A DNA stretch of 64,000 nucleotides, from NCBI GenBank assembly GCA_920105805.1, contig CAKKTI010000046.1:19838-83837 (forward strand), read 5' to 3'. This DNA is from Condylostoma magnum. Its lineage: Eukaryota; Ciliophora; Heterotrichea; Heterotrichida; Condylostomatidae. Both the position numbers and the translations under genes were made by a program. The notes beneath the pieces were generated by a model. The model was not told the DNA's origin and did not search any database. It saw only the letters and a list, made by a program, of their open reading frames with translations. Positions 1 to 11,312 of the stretch are shown one piece after another. Each line of letters opens with the position of its first letter. Positions within the stretch are counted from its first letter, which is position 1.

Positions 1-833
1 TAGCATTGTTTTGCATATTTAAGATAGTTTCCTTATTTAATTTTATGTCTGTGAGATGTGTTACCCTCTAGGAAATAACGTATGATTCCTTTTGATAGAT
101 AACTTAATTCCTAAGATGTCGTAGTTTTAATTAAACTAAATTCTCTCTATATTTATTGAACTTTATTATTTAGTGAAGAACAATGTGAAGCATGTTTCAT
201 CTGAATCCATGTCTAGTGGCATATGATTTATAGCAAATCATTTTACTATTAGTTTATGCGTTTTCTGAGCTATAAATTGTAATGTGGTTAAGACTAAAAA
301 GTCATCTGCATAAAGCCTAAAATATAACTCCAATTCTTTCTATTTATATTGTCATTTATAAAGCAATTGAATAACTATAGGCTCAATTATGATCCTTATC
401 TAAGAATATGCTTGTCTCAATGGCCCGTCAGATCGAGTCAATTTAGTGGTTTGATTTATAAATGTTAATTTGTACTCTTTATAATGTTTACTGAGATTAG
501 TCTATATATTAGTAATTGTCTTCATCATATGCTTTGCAAAAAGTATAAAACAGAGCAGATTGTTCTTTAAATTTATGCATTTTTTCTTATAATGTAACTG
601 CTTAGGTGTCTCAATGGAAATTATGGTATTATAATAAAGCCTGTAAATAAAGTGCAATCTAGTCTTATCCATTAGAAAAAAGACAGATCATACTCCTAAT
701 TATATTTCGCCACTCTTCTGCTTTAAATCAAGTAGATGCTGTATACTTATCTGTTAAAATGGTTATTTAACTTAATTTTGATGCTTAGAGTATAAATAAC
801 TAAATAACAATTCAATTAACCTTTCTAACTAAT
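1..833. other. AT-rich left flank, no gene recognised
   Basis: No conserved protein, tRNA or rRNA signal is visible on either strand. From about 665 onward the sequence is recognisably repeated at about 3,440-3,656 (shared 'cagatc..cctaattatattt..gccac' blocks), so this part is the 3' flank of the Tim44-like repeat unit. The rest is low-complexity AT-rich DNA. Confidence 0.6.
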
Positions 834-1556
834 CTAAACTTGATTTACTCCTGATTCAGCAGGTGGTTCAATGTCAGTTAATCTATTTAAGTAATTAGAT
901 GACATATCTTAAATAGAATCAAGTACCCATCTATCATTATGCCACCTAATATTCCAAGCCTCGTTAATTATTTCTACATTTTGGTCATAAATCTTTCTAT
1001 AGCCGTTATAAATTTATTTTTCTGCATCTACATTGAACGCAGCAGTAAATAACCTTATTGAGCCATCGTAACTTCCCGTTAACTTAATTATTCAAACACC
1101 CGAAAATGAAATACATTTTAGAACTACCCTATAATTTCCTTCTTCCATTGATCTGAGCTTACGATACCAATCGTTATAAAGTTAAACGCTTAAGTTTTGT
1201 TTTAGTGTCTCATAGTCTTTCTTACATCGAGCTTTCATTACTAATTTGTAAAACTTATTTAAAAATTTTTTGATTTCGTTATAATCCCATATAGGGTCGT
1301 GAGGTTTTAAGTGCTTTTCCATTATGTTCTTAGCTTGTTAATCAAGGATTTTTTAGCCCTTTTAAAGTTTTGCGTCTATAGTCTTTACGATTATTCATGC
1401 AATGATTAAAAGTATGGTCGCAACTAATATTATATACGCCATAATTTATAAACGCAGCCCAATCGATAATTTGAAACTCTCTTCTGAGGTATCGGCTTTA
1501 GAATAAACTTATTATACCTGGATTGACAGATAAAGTAAGAAAGCTTCTGCAGACAT
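834..1556 (-). CDS. Tim44-like domain membrane protein, copy 1
   Basis: A 240-residue protein read with TAA/TAG as Gln and TGA as Trp. It starts MSAEAFLLYLSIQ, a signal-like or targeting segment, followed near residues 38-58 by a membrane span (MAYIILVATILLIIAW) and then a soluble domain. Features such as 'HDPIWDYNEIKKFLNKFY' and a C-terminal 'NDRWVLDSI' resemble Tim44-like (mL45-fold) domains of membrane-anchored proteins; this assignment is by eye. It has the same length as the paralogue at 3,657-4,379 and differs by scattered substitutions, so both look functional. An in-frame TGA at 1,092-1,094 aligns with TGG in the paralogue. The stop (TAG at 834-836) is inferred from the shared end 'VNQV'. 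Its role is unknown; inner mitochondrial membrane or secretory membrane are both possible. Confidence 0.6.
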
Positions 1557-2079
1557 ATTTATTACCACGAATTGGATTATATAGAATTTAGGAAATATAA
1601 CTTATATAAAATACTGTTCAGTACTATATAGGATATTTGATAAGATTTTTGATAAATAAGCTTTATTGCCCTACTAAATAAAATATGATTTTAAAGAAAT
1701 TTGGTTCTGCTTTGGAACTATATACTCTTTATTTCGCTATCAAAACAGGAGAAAGCTTTGTTGTTTAATCAATAAACTGTTATCATTAAATTATAATGCC
1801 TAGTTAAGCTTATCAGATTAAGTTTAACTGTAATATATGATTTCACATTCTTCTAATATAAATCAATATTTTTGAATTTTTATTATGGGCTTGTAAACCT
1901 CGCCACTCTTCCTTATACTCCTTGACACATTTCCTAACCCTAGTATCCCTAGTTGTTTCCTGCTTTGACTTCTTGTCCGAGCGAGGTTCTTCTTCCGCCC
2001 TATTTAAAGAAAGTATAAATTAATACAAGTATATTTAAAGTACACATAATACTAAACAGTTTAATCAATCTAAATTTAT
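1557..2079. other. Intergenic, includes repeat flank and a GC-richer island
   Basis: The part up to about 1,785 matches the 5' flank of copy 3 (about 4,380-4,600), so the duplicated unit is about 1.1 kb and reaches beyond the coding region. Positions about 1,895-1,995 are GC-richer than the surroundings. On the minus strand they read as a charged peptide with 'RVRKCVKEYKEEWRGL', which looks like a coding remnant, but I find no credible start or domain. Confidence 0.4.
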
Positions 2080-2720
2080 TTACAAATAAGACCTAATCTT
2101 GTATTGATTCAGAAGATAGTTTAATATCATGTAAGCTCAATATAAATTTAAACTGGCCAATTCTTATTTGAAATTTTATTGTTTGCATCTACATTGAATA
2201 AAACAGTAAATTATCTTATTTACTCATCATAACTTCCTGTTAGCTTAATTATACTAACACTTGAAATATCTATTTTATTCATAACCTATTTCTGGCCTAA
2301 TTATTCTGAGTCCATATGTCAGTCTTCAAATAATTAATTATTAAGCTATATTGTAGCTTTTCATAGTCTTTATTGCATTGAGCTACGCATATCATTTTAG
2401 AAAAATTTATGACAAGTTATTTGATTTCTTCCTAATTCCATATAGGGTCATAAGGTTACAAGTGGGGTTCAGGATAATTTTAGCCTATTCATTAAGACGA
2501 TTTGCCTTTATTGAGACTCTAATTAACTCGATAAATAATCCTATGCGTATAAAAATATATGCAAGGGCATACAATGTGAAAAAAAAACTATCATAATTAT
2601 TAAAACGATATTGTCAAACAATTTGTCTGTATATCCTTTAGATAAAATTCATAATATTTGCAATGTTAGGCAAATGAATAAAGCACCTTTTAATATATTT
2701 ATTACATGGATACCATAAAT
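2080..2720 (-). pseudogene. Degenerate Tim44-like copy
   Basis: Minus-strand segments match the intact copies ('YDPIWNQEEIK', 'CNKDYEKLQYSL', then 'VSIIKLTGSYDEQIRQ' and 'FNVDANNK'), but they fall in different reading frames, so at least one frameshift separates the halves. The C-terminal part after the 'FNVDA' block is missing or scrambled. The targeting-peptide flank is still visible near 2,660-2,715. It shares its tail with the degenerate copy near 4,700-5,310, so those two form a sub-family distinct from the intact pair. Confidence 0.6.
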
Positions 2721-2984
2721 TTATATAGAATTTTAGTATATTCACCGGTTTAAGATTTTAAGTAATATAGAATTATTATCTTGAAATAATGCCTAGAAAT
2801 AAAGGTTTTTTGTATTAATATCAAATCATAACTAGATTATAATCGAAGAAATTGAAGCTTTAGGAATGCATAATTCGCTATTAAAGAAACAAAACTTATT
2901 TCTATTGGAATAATTTATTAACCTTTTATCCAAAATAATAAAAGTAAGCAGAATTTAAGCTCTAAATAATGCCTAAAAGCATGT

Positions 2985-3320
2985 TTCTTTGAAAAAGATT
3001 TTTACAAATTCTATGATTTCTCTGTGATTCTATATTGGGAACGAAGGAGTTAATTACATTTCTATAATTAGCCTATTCATCAAGACGCTTGCAATATACG
3101 TCGATCTTTTTTTGTCTTATACAAATTACAGTGTATCTAATAAGATAAAATAAATCATCAAGCAATAAAATAACACTAATTCATATTATATTTCAGCAGG
3201 ATTATCTAACAGGTTTGTTGCCCTTCTGCAGTGTGATTTGTAAGATAAAACTTCCTATATTTGGATTGATAAATAAAATAAGAAAGCACATATAAACATA
3301 TCTATTACCAAAAAATTAAT
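2985..3320 (-). pseudogene. Fragment of a Tim44-like copy (5' part)
   Basis: Only pieces are left. The 'ctttgaaaaagat..ttacaaattctatgatt' block and the 'gccattcatcaagacgctt'-like block correspond to the N-terminal half of the family. The block near 3,245-3,315 matches the targeting-peptide region of the intact genes. No continuous frame joins them. Confidence 0.45.
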
Positions 3321-3656
3321 TCAAGTAAAATTTTAGAGGTATATATAGTTATAGCCAATAAAAAGCTATCTTTCTTATATTATAGCAATAAAGAAGCATA
3401 AACTAATTTCTGAGTTAACTTTTCCCCTTAAAGATAATCCTGGTTAAATAGATTAAAGACAGATCTCCTAATTATATTTTGCCACTTTTCTAATTCAAAT
3501 CAAGTATACACTGTACACTTATCTGTTTTTAATGAATTTCATAAAAAGGTTTATCATAAATTTACTTGCAATAAGCTTTTATCAAATACAATTAGTTATT
3601 TAATTCTGATGCTTAGAGTACAAATAACTAAATAACAATTAAACTTTCTAACTAAT

Positions 3657-4379
3657 CTAAACTTGATTTACTTGCGATTCAGCAGGTGGTTGAATATCAG
3701 TTAATCTATCTAAATAATCAGATGTTATAGAATCTATAGAATTAAGCATCCATCTATCATTTTACCAACTAATATTCCAAGCCTCGCTAATCATTTCTAA
3801 ATTTTGGTCATAAATCTTTTTATGCCCCCTATAAGTCTTTTTATCTGCATCTACATTGAACGCAGCAGTAAATGATCTTATTGAGCCATCATAGCTTCCC
3901 GTTAGCTTAACTATCCAAATACCTGAAAATGAAATACCTTCCATAGATTCCCTACGATTTACTTCTTCCATTTCTCTGAGCCTATAGTACCAATTTTCAT
4001 AAAGTTCATTGCTTAAGTTTTGTTTTAGTGTCTCATAATCTTTCCCACATCGAGCTCTCCATACTATCTTGTAAAACCCTTGTAGAAATTCCTTGATTTA
4101 GTCATAATCCCATATAGGGTCATGAGGTTTTAAGTACTTTTCCATGATGTTCTTAGCTTGTTAATCAATAATCTTTTAGCCTTTTTAAAATCTTTGGTCT
4201 ATGATATATTTAATTACGAATATAATAGTGCCAAGTATAATAAAACCTAAGACTAAATACCCTATAATTTTCATATTTTCCCAAAATTATGAGGGTTCAC
4301 TTTCTTCCGAGGTATTAGCTTTAGATAACGCTTCCTGTATTTGGATTGATAGATAAAGTAGGAAGGCTCTTTTAGACAT
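3657..4379 (-). CDS. Tim44-like domain membrane protein, copy 2 (intact)
   Basis: A 240-residue paralogue of the protein at 834-1,556. It starts MSKRAFLLYLSIQIQEAL (targeting or signal-like), has a membrane span around residues 36-58 (MKIIGYLVLGFIILGTIIF) and a Tim44-like soluble domain with 'YDQIKEFLQGFYKIVWRA', 'NELYENWYYRLREMEEV', 'SGIWIVKLTGSYDGS' and 'NDRWMLNSID'. The upstream ATG at 4,379 is preferred over the one at 4,274 because the N-terminal extension is conserved in copy 1. The stop is TAG at 3,657-3,659, after 'VNQV' in both intact copies. The family assignment rests on pattern only. Confidence 0.62.
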
Positions 4380-4689
4380 ATTTATTACCACGAATTAAAT
4401 TTGAATAGAATTTTAGGAAATATACGTTGTTATATCAAATACTTTTGAGTAATACTATATAAGGACATTGGATAGGAATTTCATTAATAAGTTTTATTTG
4501 TACTACAAAGAAAAATATGATTTTAGGTTCTGATTTGGAAAAATATCTTTTATGTCACTATCAAAACAAGAGAAAGCTTTTAATCAATAAACTGCTAATA
4601 TTCCCTTAATTAGGTGAATTCATTAGTTATTCAAATAAATGCTAGTATATTTAAACTACAAATAATATTAAGCGATTTAGTCTAAATTT

Positions 4690-5310
4690 ATGAACTAATC
4701 ATACTTAATTTTGTATTGATCCAGAAGGTATTTCAGTATCATGTAAGCCCAATACAGATTTCTCTGCTTTATGCTATATAGAAGAGAGTATCCATCTATC
4801 GTTTTTCCAGCAAATATTCCAAATACTACTCCACTTTTATCAATGCAAACTGACCAATTCTTATTTAAAATTTTATTGTTTGCATCTATTTCTGACCTAC
4901 TTCTTCCATTCCTCTGAGTTTCATATGCCAGTCTTCAAATAATCCATCATGTAAGCTATATTGTAGCTTTTCATTGCCTTTATTAATCGAGCTGTGTATA
5001 TTTCTTTGAAAAAGTTTTAGGCAAATTATTTGATTTATTCATAATCTCATTCTCTATAATGAAGGTTTAAGTGGGCCTCTACTGCTTATTTAGTTTAATC
5101 ATCATGGTACTTTTAAATGCCTCAGGATTTACTTAACCTTAGATACAGGTGGGATAATTGGATTATAACTCCAAAGATGGAAATGATGCTTACTATAATT
5201 TTCATTAGTTGTATTGCTAAGATCTAAATGGTTATTATGGATATCATAACTTCTAATACTTAGATGGTTAGAAAAAGCAGGAAACTACCTTTGAATATAT
5301 TTATTAAATA
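4690..5310 (-). pseudogene. Degenerate Tim44-like copy with internal deletion
   Basis: Minus-strand blocks 'GNEKLQYSLHDGLFEDWHM' and 'KLRGMEEVG' run directly into the block around 'DANNKILNKNWS'. The central stretch of the intact genes ('GISFSGIW..SFTAAFNV') is deleted, and the frame changes at the junction. The tail is similar to the copy at 2,080-2,720. The targeting-peptide region survives as a faint match near 5,275-5,305. Confidence 0.55.
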
Positions 5311-5572
5311 GTTAAATTAGATTTATATAAAATTTAGGAAATCATACCTTTTTAGGTTTATATGGAAAGTTTAATTTGTAGTATTTATATAAAATAAGTA
5401 AGCATTCATTACCCATAGAAAAACATTATAGATGAGCAAATAAATACCTTTATATGACTTAACATATTTTTTTAACTATTTCAAGAAAAGATGGTATTTG
5501 GTTAAATATTTCCCATTAAAATAGGATAATCTAGTTAAATGTATTAAAAACTAAATAATAACTATCTAAAAC

Positions 5573-6109
5573 TCAACTGAAAATACCGTTTTCTGTAATT
5601 ATATAATCAAGGGGAACATCAAAAGGTTATTAGAACTGCTCATCAATAAGTTAAGCCTCAAATGCTAAACCAATTTTGATATTTTAATTCCCTAATCTTT
5701 CAAAAGTTATATCATAATATCCGCTTCCATAACCTAGTCTATACTTTTGATGATTAAAAGCTAGCAAAGGAGTAATAATAACCTCTGGCACCACCTCTGC
5801 ATTGTCTTCAGTAGGCACTCTACAACCTAATTTTCCTTTATCCAATGACTACCCAGGCTATCAGCTTCTAAAAATTAAGAAATCTTGGTTTTCTTATACA
5901 ACAGGAAGTGATAATCTATAATCAGCTAAGTTTTCTAAAACAAAAAGACAGTCAATCTCACTTCCCATAGGTATAAACCCTGCAATTATTCTATCCTCCG
6001 AGCCTATAATCTAACGAATTGCTGCAACAGTATTGTTCAATAGCTTATTGTGATATACTTAAATATCTTTATTATAATCCTTATAGACCTACTTCCGTCT
6101 TGACGTCAT
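5573..6109 (-). CDS. MTHFS: 5-formyltetrahydrofolate cyclo-ligase
   Basis: A 178-residue enzyme that converts 5-formyl-THF to 5,10-methenyl-THF using ATP. The diagnostic block 'YRLGYGSGYYDITFERL' lies near residue 125 and is preceded by 'VPEVIITPLLAFN'. 'FIPMGSEID' and 'LGCRVPTEDN' match the substrate and ATP regions, and the end 'DVPLDYIITENGIF' is where family members finish. An in-frame TGA is read as Trp in 'FRSWQPG'. The protein ends at TGA (5,573-5,575), so the same codon seems to act as both sense and stop in one gene. The start MTSRRKQ gives near-normal family length (about 180-200). It is divergent from pyruvate kinase, with 197 bp between start codons. Confidence 0.85.
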
Positions 6110-6306
6110 CTATTACCGCAGGGTTTATTTGAGGTTTTCCATTTATATGGTTTAATTTTTACTAACATAAAGAAATATACTTATTCTTTATGACTTTAAA
6201 CATTTTGCCTTTTCTATACATATTACTTAACCTTTTTTTCCCAGCTCCTTCAAATTTCCCCAAAAGTACAAAATTTCCATACATCTCTATTCCTTGGATA
6301 TAAATA

Positions 6307-7824
6307 ATGGAACCAACCAGCCTAAGCAATATAACAGGTCGAATTACAACCCACTAGATCTTCTAGCAGGCCGATCCTAACTAACGCAAGACTAAAATAG
6401 TGTGTACTATTGGCCCATCTAGCGCAAGCATTGAAACAATTGTTCAAATGATAGATCTAGGAATGAACGTAGCTAGATTGAACTTCTCACATGGAGACCA
6501 TGCATACCACGCCGAAACTGTGAGACTAATAAGAGAAGCGAATAAACAAAGACCAGAAAAGGCAGTTGCAATCATGCTTGATACCAAAGGGCCTGAAATA
6601 AGAACAGGACTATTGAAGGATCACCAAAACGTGCAGTTAGAAGCAGGGTAGGAGCTGATCATTAGCAATGATTATACTTTAGAAGGGGATAATCAAACCA
6701 TTGCGTGTTCTTATAAGGACTTGCCTACCAGTGTGGAAGTAGGAAAAACTATTCTTATTGCTGATGGGGCACTTGTAACTGAGGTTATAGCTGTTTAACA
6801 GGACACTGTTACTGTTAGGTGTAAGAACAGTTATGTATTGGGAGAGAAGAAAAACATGAGTCTGCCTGGTCAATCTATCAACCTACCAACTGTTACTGAG
6901 AAGGATGAGGATGATCTAGAGAATTTTGCACTAAGATATAACATAGACTTAATAGCTGCTTCATTTGTACGTAGAGCCTAAGACGTAGAAGAGATCCGAG
7001 ATGTGCTGGGCCCAAGAGGTTCTCATATATAAATTATAAGTAAAATTGAGAACCACGAAGGCCTTGAGAACTTCGAGGAGATTCTAAAGGAAACTGACGG
7101 TGTAATGGTGGCTAGAGGTGATCTAGGTATGGAGATACCAGCCGAGAAGGTGTTCCTAGCATAAAAGATGATGATACAACTGTGTAAAACCTACGGTAAG
7201 CCGGTAATCACAGCAACTTAAATGCTGGAGTCAATGATCACTAAGCCCAGCCCTACACGCGCAGAGGCGAGTGATGTTGCCAATGCTGTGCTAGACGGAA
7301 CTGACGCGGTAATGCTCAGCGGAGAGACTGCAAATGGGTCTTACCCATTAGAAGCAGTTGAGATAATGGCAAGGGTGTGTGCAGAGGCTGAGTTGGCCAT
7401 TAATTACAGGTCGGAGTTCGAGAAGATTAGAGAAAGTATCAACTGGTAACTTACCACAACTGAGGCTATATGTGCTGCTGCGGTGAGGACGGCAATTGAT
7501 ATAGGAGTTAAGGTCTTAATTGCTATTACTGATACTGGGGAAACTGCTAGGCTAATTGCTAGGTTTAGGCCACCTATGCCGATCTTAGCTGTTAGTATGA
7601 GGCAAGCCACAATTAACCAGGCTAATATTGTAAGGGGGTGCTTGACTTTGAAGGTACCTTCGTACGAAGGAACGGATAATTTGCTGAAGTATACAATTGA
7701 AGTAGCCAAGACCAGAGGGATTGTAGTAAGTGGAGATACCGTTGTTGCTATGCATGGTAAGAGTGAGACTGATATTAATCAGGCCAATACGCTCAAGATA
7801 GTGGTTGTGGATGAAGAAGAGTAG
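6307..7824 (+). CDS. PK: Pyruvate kinase
   Basis: A 505-residue cytosolic glycolytic enzyme (phosphoenolpyruvate + ADP to pyruvate + ATP). Clear signatures are '[14 protein letters not shown]' at the N-terminus, '[12 protein letters not shown]', '[10 protein letters not shown]' with the catalytic Lys, the metal site '[14 protein letters not shown]', 'ITATQMLESM', and '[16 protein letters not shown]' followed by '[10 protein letters not shown]'. TAA/TAG occur at Gln positions (for example in 'ITATQMLESM'). The codon composition is GC-richer with fewer reassigned codons, as expected for high expression. The stop is TAG at 7,822-7,824, where family members end. No intron. Confidence 0.97.
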
Positions 7825-8206
7825 TTATCCTAAGTAAGACTTATAAAAGATGATTTTGTTTATGTATTTTTTGGGTTGCTAGTCTATGATTATAACAGTA
7901 TTTATAAGCCAGCATACAAGCTTACTGCTAGAATCATATGTTAGAAATACGTTTTAATACAGAATCCAATAAGAGTTGGATTTTATCTTAACTGAAATTT
8001 CCCTTGTTGAGGAATTCATTGACTGAGAAAACGTTATAACTGGAATAGATTTTACTTAGAATCAGTTTTAGCTGATTTCATTAGTTTAAAAGTCAGAGAA
8101 GTATCAATTTCCTTTGATTACAGTTTAATCAAACTTTTAGATTGGAGGGCTGTATACGTTCAACTCCTTTTAGTAGTATTAAAATCATTATAAGGCTATT
8201 AGAGAG
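7825..8206. other. Intergenic between pyruvate kinase and the receptor gene
   Basis: About 380 bp of AT-rich sequence with no recognised motif. Because almost any frame is open in this code, I cannot exclude that an N-terminal signal peptide of the next gene lies here. Confidence 0.4.
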
Positions 8207-11200
8207 ATGCTTATATATCTCGATTGGCTTAGCATTATAACTGTAGAATCACCTGACAATTTTTGCTAGAATGTTAATTTAATACACTAGGACAATGATA
8301 TTGAGGAAAGGTTCAAAATTATAGTGAGAAATGATGCTAGTTTTTACCATTATAATAATTAAGTAGGTAGAATGATAAAACCATCAGGACAGAAGCTCTT
8401 TTTATTTCTTGCAGATGGAATATCTACTCTAAATATACTAAAAGGTTTCTCTAATTATAGATTAGACAAAGAGGGCACAGGAATCCTAACAGGAAGCTAA
8501 AGTGTATACGGAATTTAGACTGAAGGGGTTATTTCAGTAGTTGAAAAGGGGCTTGAAAATTCTGAATCTTACGAGGACTATTTAGGATTAAGTGTTTTAC
8601 AGTTTTTGCATCCTATGCAATAGTTAAAAGTAGTTACCAAGTACACTATATTCAATGAGCTGATAAGGAGTTTTCCTAAGCACTAGTCAGACTGTAATTT
8701 TATCATAGTAAATCATATCTAAAACTAAAGAACCAACTCAGGTAGTTATGACTGTAATGAGCTTTAAATAACTAAAACCTTAATCTTTATAGGAAATACT
8801 GAAAATATCCCCATAAACACTAAGTCAGATATACTGCTTAGTCTTCATAGCAGCAAATTTAACTACAACGCTACAGAAACCGTATTTAATTACTAAATAT
8901 TCGATGGAGCAAAGCTGTCTATCCAGCATATAAACAATACAAATGTATATCTAGAAAACTTTAACTTGAAGTACAATGAATACTCATGTGGAGCTGATAA
9001 TTTCGTAGAAGAATGATTCCTTGAATGCTTCGGATCCTAGGAAATTGAAATGGGATTAGCTCTTTTAGCCAGTTACTCAAGTGGAGTATCTATAGGAACC
9101 CATCAAGTATTCTAAGCTTTGGGCATCAGCAAACCTATTATTGGAGCTGCCAATGAAAACCCAGCATTATCAAATAAAGAAGATTACCCAAATTACATGC
9201 GGGTTGTTGTCTCAGATTAGTATAACAGTGGTGTATATGCTCAAGTGTTACAGATACTAAAGATAAAGTATGTGAATATCTTGCATTTAAATGAGAGTTG
9301 GGGCAATGCATTTGCTGAGAATTTTGAAATAAGTGCAAAAAGAAGGGGATTAATAATATTAAATAAGAAAGAACTAAGATCAATTGATTAATTTTATACA
9401 AGAGAGAAATTCGAAGAGAATAGAGAGATCTTTGAAGAAATAAGAGATACAAAAGTAAGAGCTTTGGTAATTGTATCATTATATCCTACAATTTTATACA
9501 TAGCAGAAGCATTGTATGATGTTGGGTTAAGAAGAGGAGATATTTAGCTCATAACGCCTTCGTCGGAAATCAGTAATAGTGATTTAACCTCAGAAACCTA
9601 AGAAATTAATATAAAGCGTTAAGAAATGTTTGAAGGGAATTTGCTGATATATTTATCCAGCTATTTAGATGACTAAGGAAAATAAATAAAGAATGAATTA
9701 GTTGAATAGTACAACCAGTCTCTTTAATATAGCTGTTTTTACTATGACGCAATAATGCTAACTGTATCAGCTGTTAATTGGATGATTAATCGAGGACTTG
9801 ATTATGAGGATGGTTTACTTTTGAATGAAAATATAAGAGAATCGAGAATAAAAGGCTGCAGTGGGGTAACTTATATAGATCCAGAGTCAAATGATAGATC
9901 TCCTGATAAGTTTAATATATTCAATACACAGTTTGATTAAGAGGCTTAAATATGGAATGGAATAGCTGTTGGAGTATATGCTCCTTCCTCTTCTATTTTA
10001 TTATAGTTTGATACTCCAATTGTGTGAAATGGTGGAGTAACTCAAAAGCCACCTGATATAAGAAGTTTTACTTATGACTGTGTTGTTCCTGATGATTAAA
10101 TTCAACCTTCAAGTAAAGGAAAAGGATTGGGATACTCTGTACTGTTTGTAGTTGGAATCGCAAATGCTATTATAGCTATTATTATATGAATAAAATATTG
10201 AAATTAAAAAGCAAAGAAATAAAGGGCTAAATATATCATTACAATGGACGATATGATAGTTCTGGCTACTATTCCTATAGAATTGTTGCAATTCATTTCT
10301 TTAGGGCCAGATGTTAAAAGCTTTTTCGAACTTTTGGATTATTTAAGTAAAGTTTTTGTTTTAGATTTGGAAAAAGTAGTACGAAATGAGTAAGATATGT
10401 ATTGGTATTTACTTAATGCATGTTTAATCACATGCTTGATTTGGATGCTATTATGCTTGTTTATATTCTTTAAGTTAGAAGTAAGATTTGAGTGCTTAGG
10501 ACTATCTAAATTAATTGGGGATTTTTCAGATAAAGCTATGCCGATAATAAGCAACATTCTTTTTCTTCCGATGTTATCAACTCTAACTAGCATATATATC
10601 TGCAATAATGAATCTGGGGACGATTTTTAAGATACAATACTAACGAAGGACTGTACTGTGTACTGCTGGTAAGACGGGCATACTACGTATGCCATTCTAG
10701 TAACAATTTGCCTTATAGTATACAACCCACTGGCAGCTTTTACAAGGCCACTTTGGTAATAATTCCAACAATCCTTGCATATCTTTGCTAGTCCTACTTA
10801 CTTGATACTCAAATCGATTATCCAAGTTTCCATAGTCATTTCAGCAAAAGTATTTAAAGAAGTCAGTAATTTAACTCACGGATTGCTTACTGTTATTTTA
10901 ATGTCAATTTATTTCTTACTGCAGTTTAAAATAGGCCCCTATAATTACAAAAGAGCTAATCTATGGGTATCGATTCAGATTATAGCAGTTATAATGACAG
11001 CTTTCATTTCAATATTAAATGAAATGATGGATACTAATTTCATAGTATGGGTTTCAATACTAATAGTAATATACGTACTTCTAGGTATAGTAGGGTTAAT
11101 CATAATGATTAAAAAGTGCCCATCAATGTTCTACAAGGAAAAAGCCAATAAGATTTCTGATTTATTTAAATTCGAATTAACTCCAGGGGCAACTCCAGAT

Positions 11201-11224
11201 GAACATAATATAAACTCTCCCTAA
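8207..11224 (+). CDS. Receptor-like protein: periplasmic-binding (ANF-type) domain plus multi-span C-terminus
   Basis: About 1,005 residues. The middle of the protein has the type-1 periplasmic-binding or ANF-receptor pattern: 'IFDGAKLSIQHIN', 'GLALLASYSSGVSIG', 'LGISKPIIGAANENPALS', 'YPNYMRVVVSDQYNSGVYA' and 'VGLRRGDIQLITPSSE'. After a Cys-containing juxtamembrane stretch there are about eight hydrophobic segments (first 'LGYSVLFVVGIANAIIAIII', last 'FIVWVSILIVIYVLLGIVGL'), then a short cytosolic tail ending NINSP. The order resembles class C GPCRs in outline, but I cannot identify the membrane domain. An in-frame TGA is read as Trp ('PIVWNGGV'). The start is uncertain: the first ATG in frame is used, and a signal peptide may lie upstream. 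The stop is TAA 11,222-11,224. Confidence 0.65.
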
Positions 11225-11312
11225 CTTAAATTTCACAGCCAATCACAATAAGACATGACATACACCAATCGTCCTGTAACTTCATCCATTAGTTAGCTAA
11301 TTTTATATAAAA

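Noticed and set aside
7825-8206. N-terminal extension of the receptor gene through the whole intergenic region
   Set aside because: Frames are open there only because no codon is a fixed stop; the translated sequence has no signal peptide or recognisable pattern.
10775-11224. Separate 149-residue membrane protein
   Set aside because: It is the C-terminal part of the receptor; the frame is continuous from 8,207 when TAA/TAG are sense.
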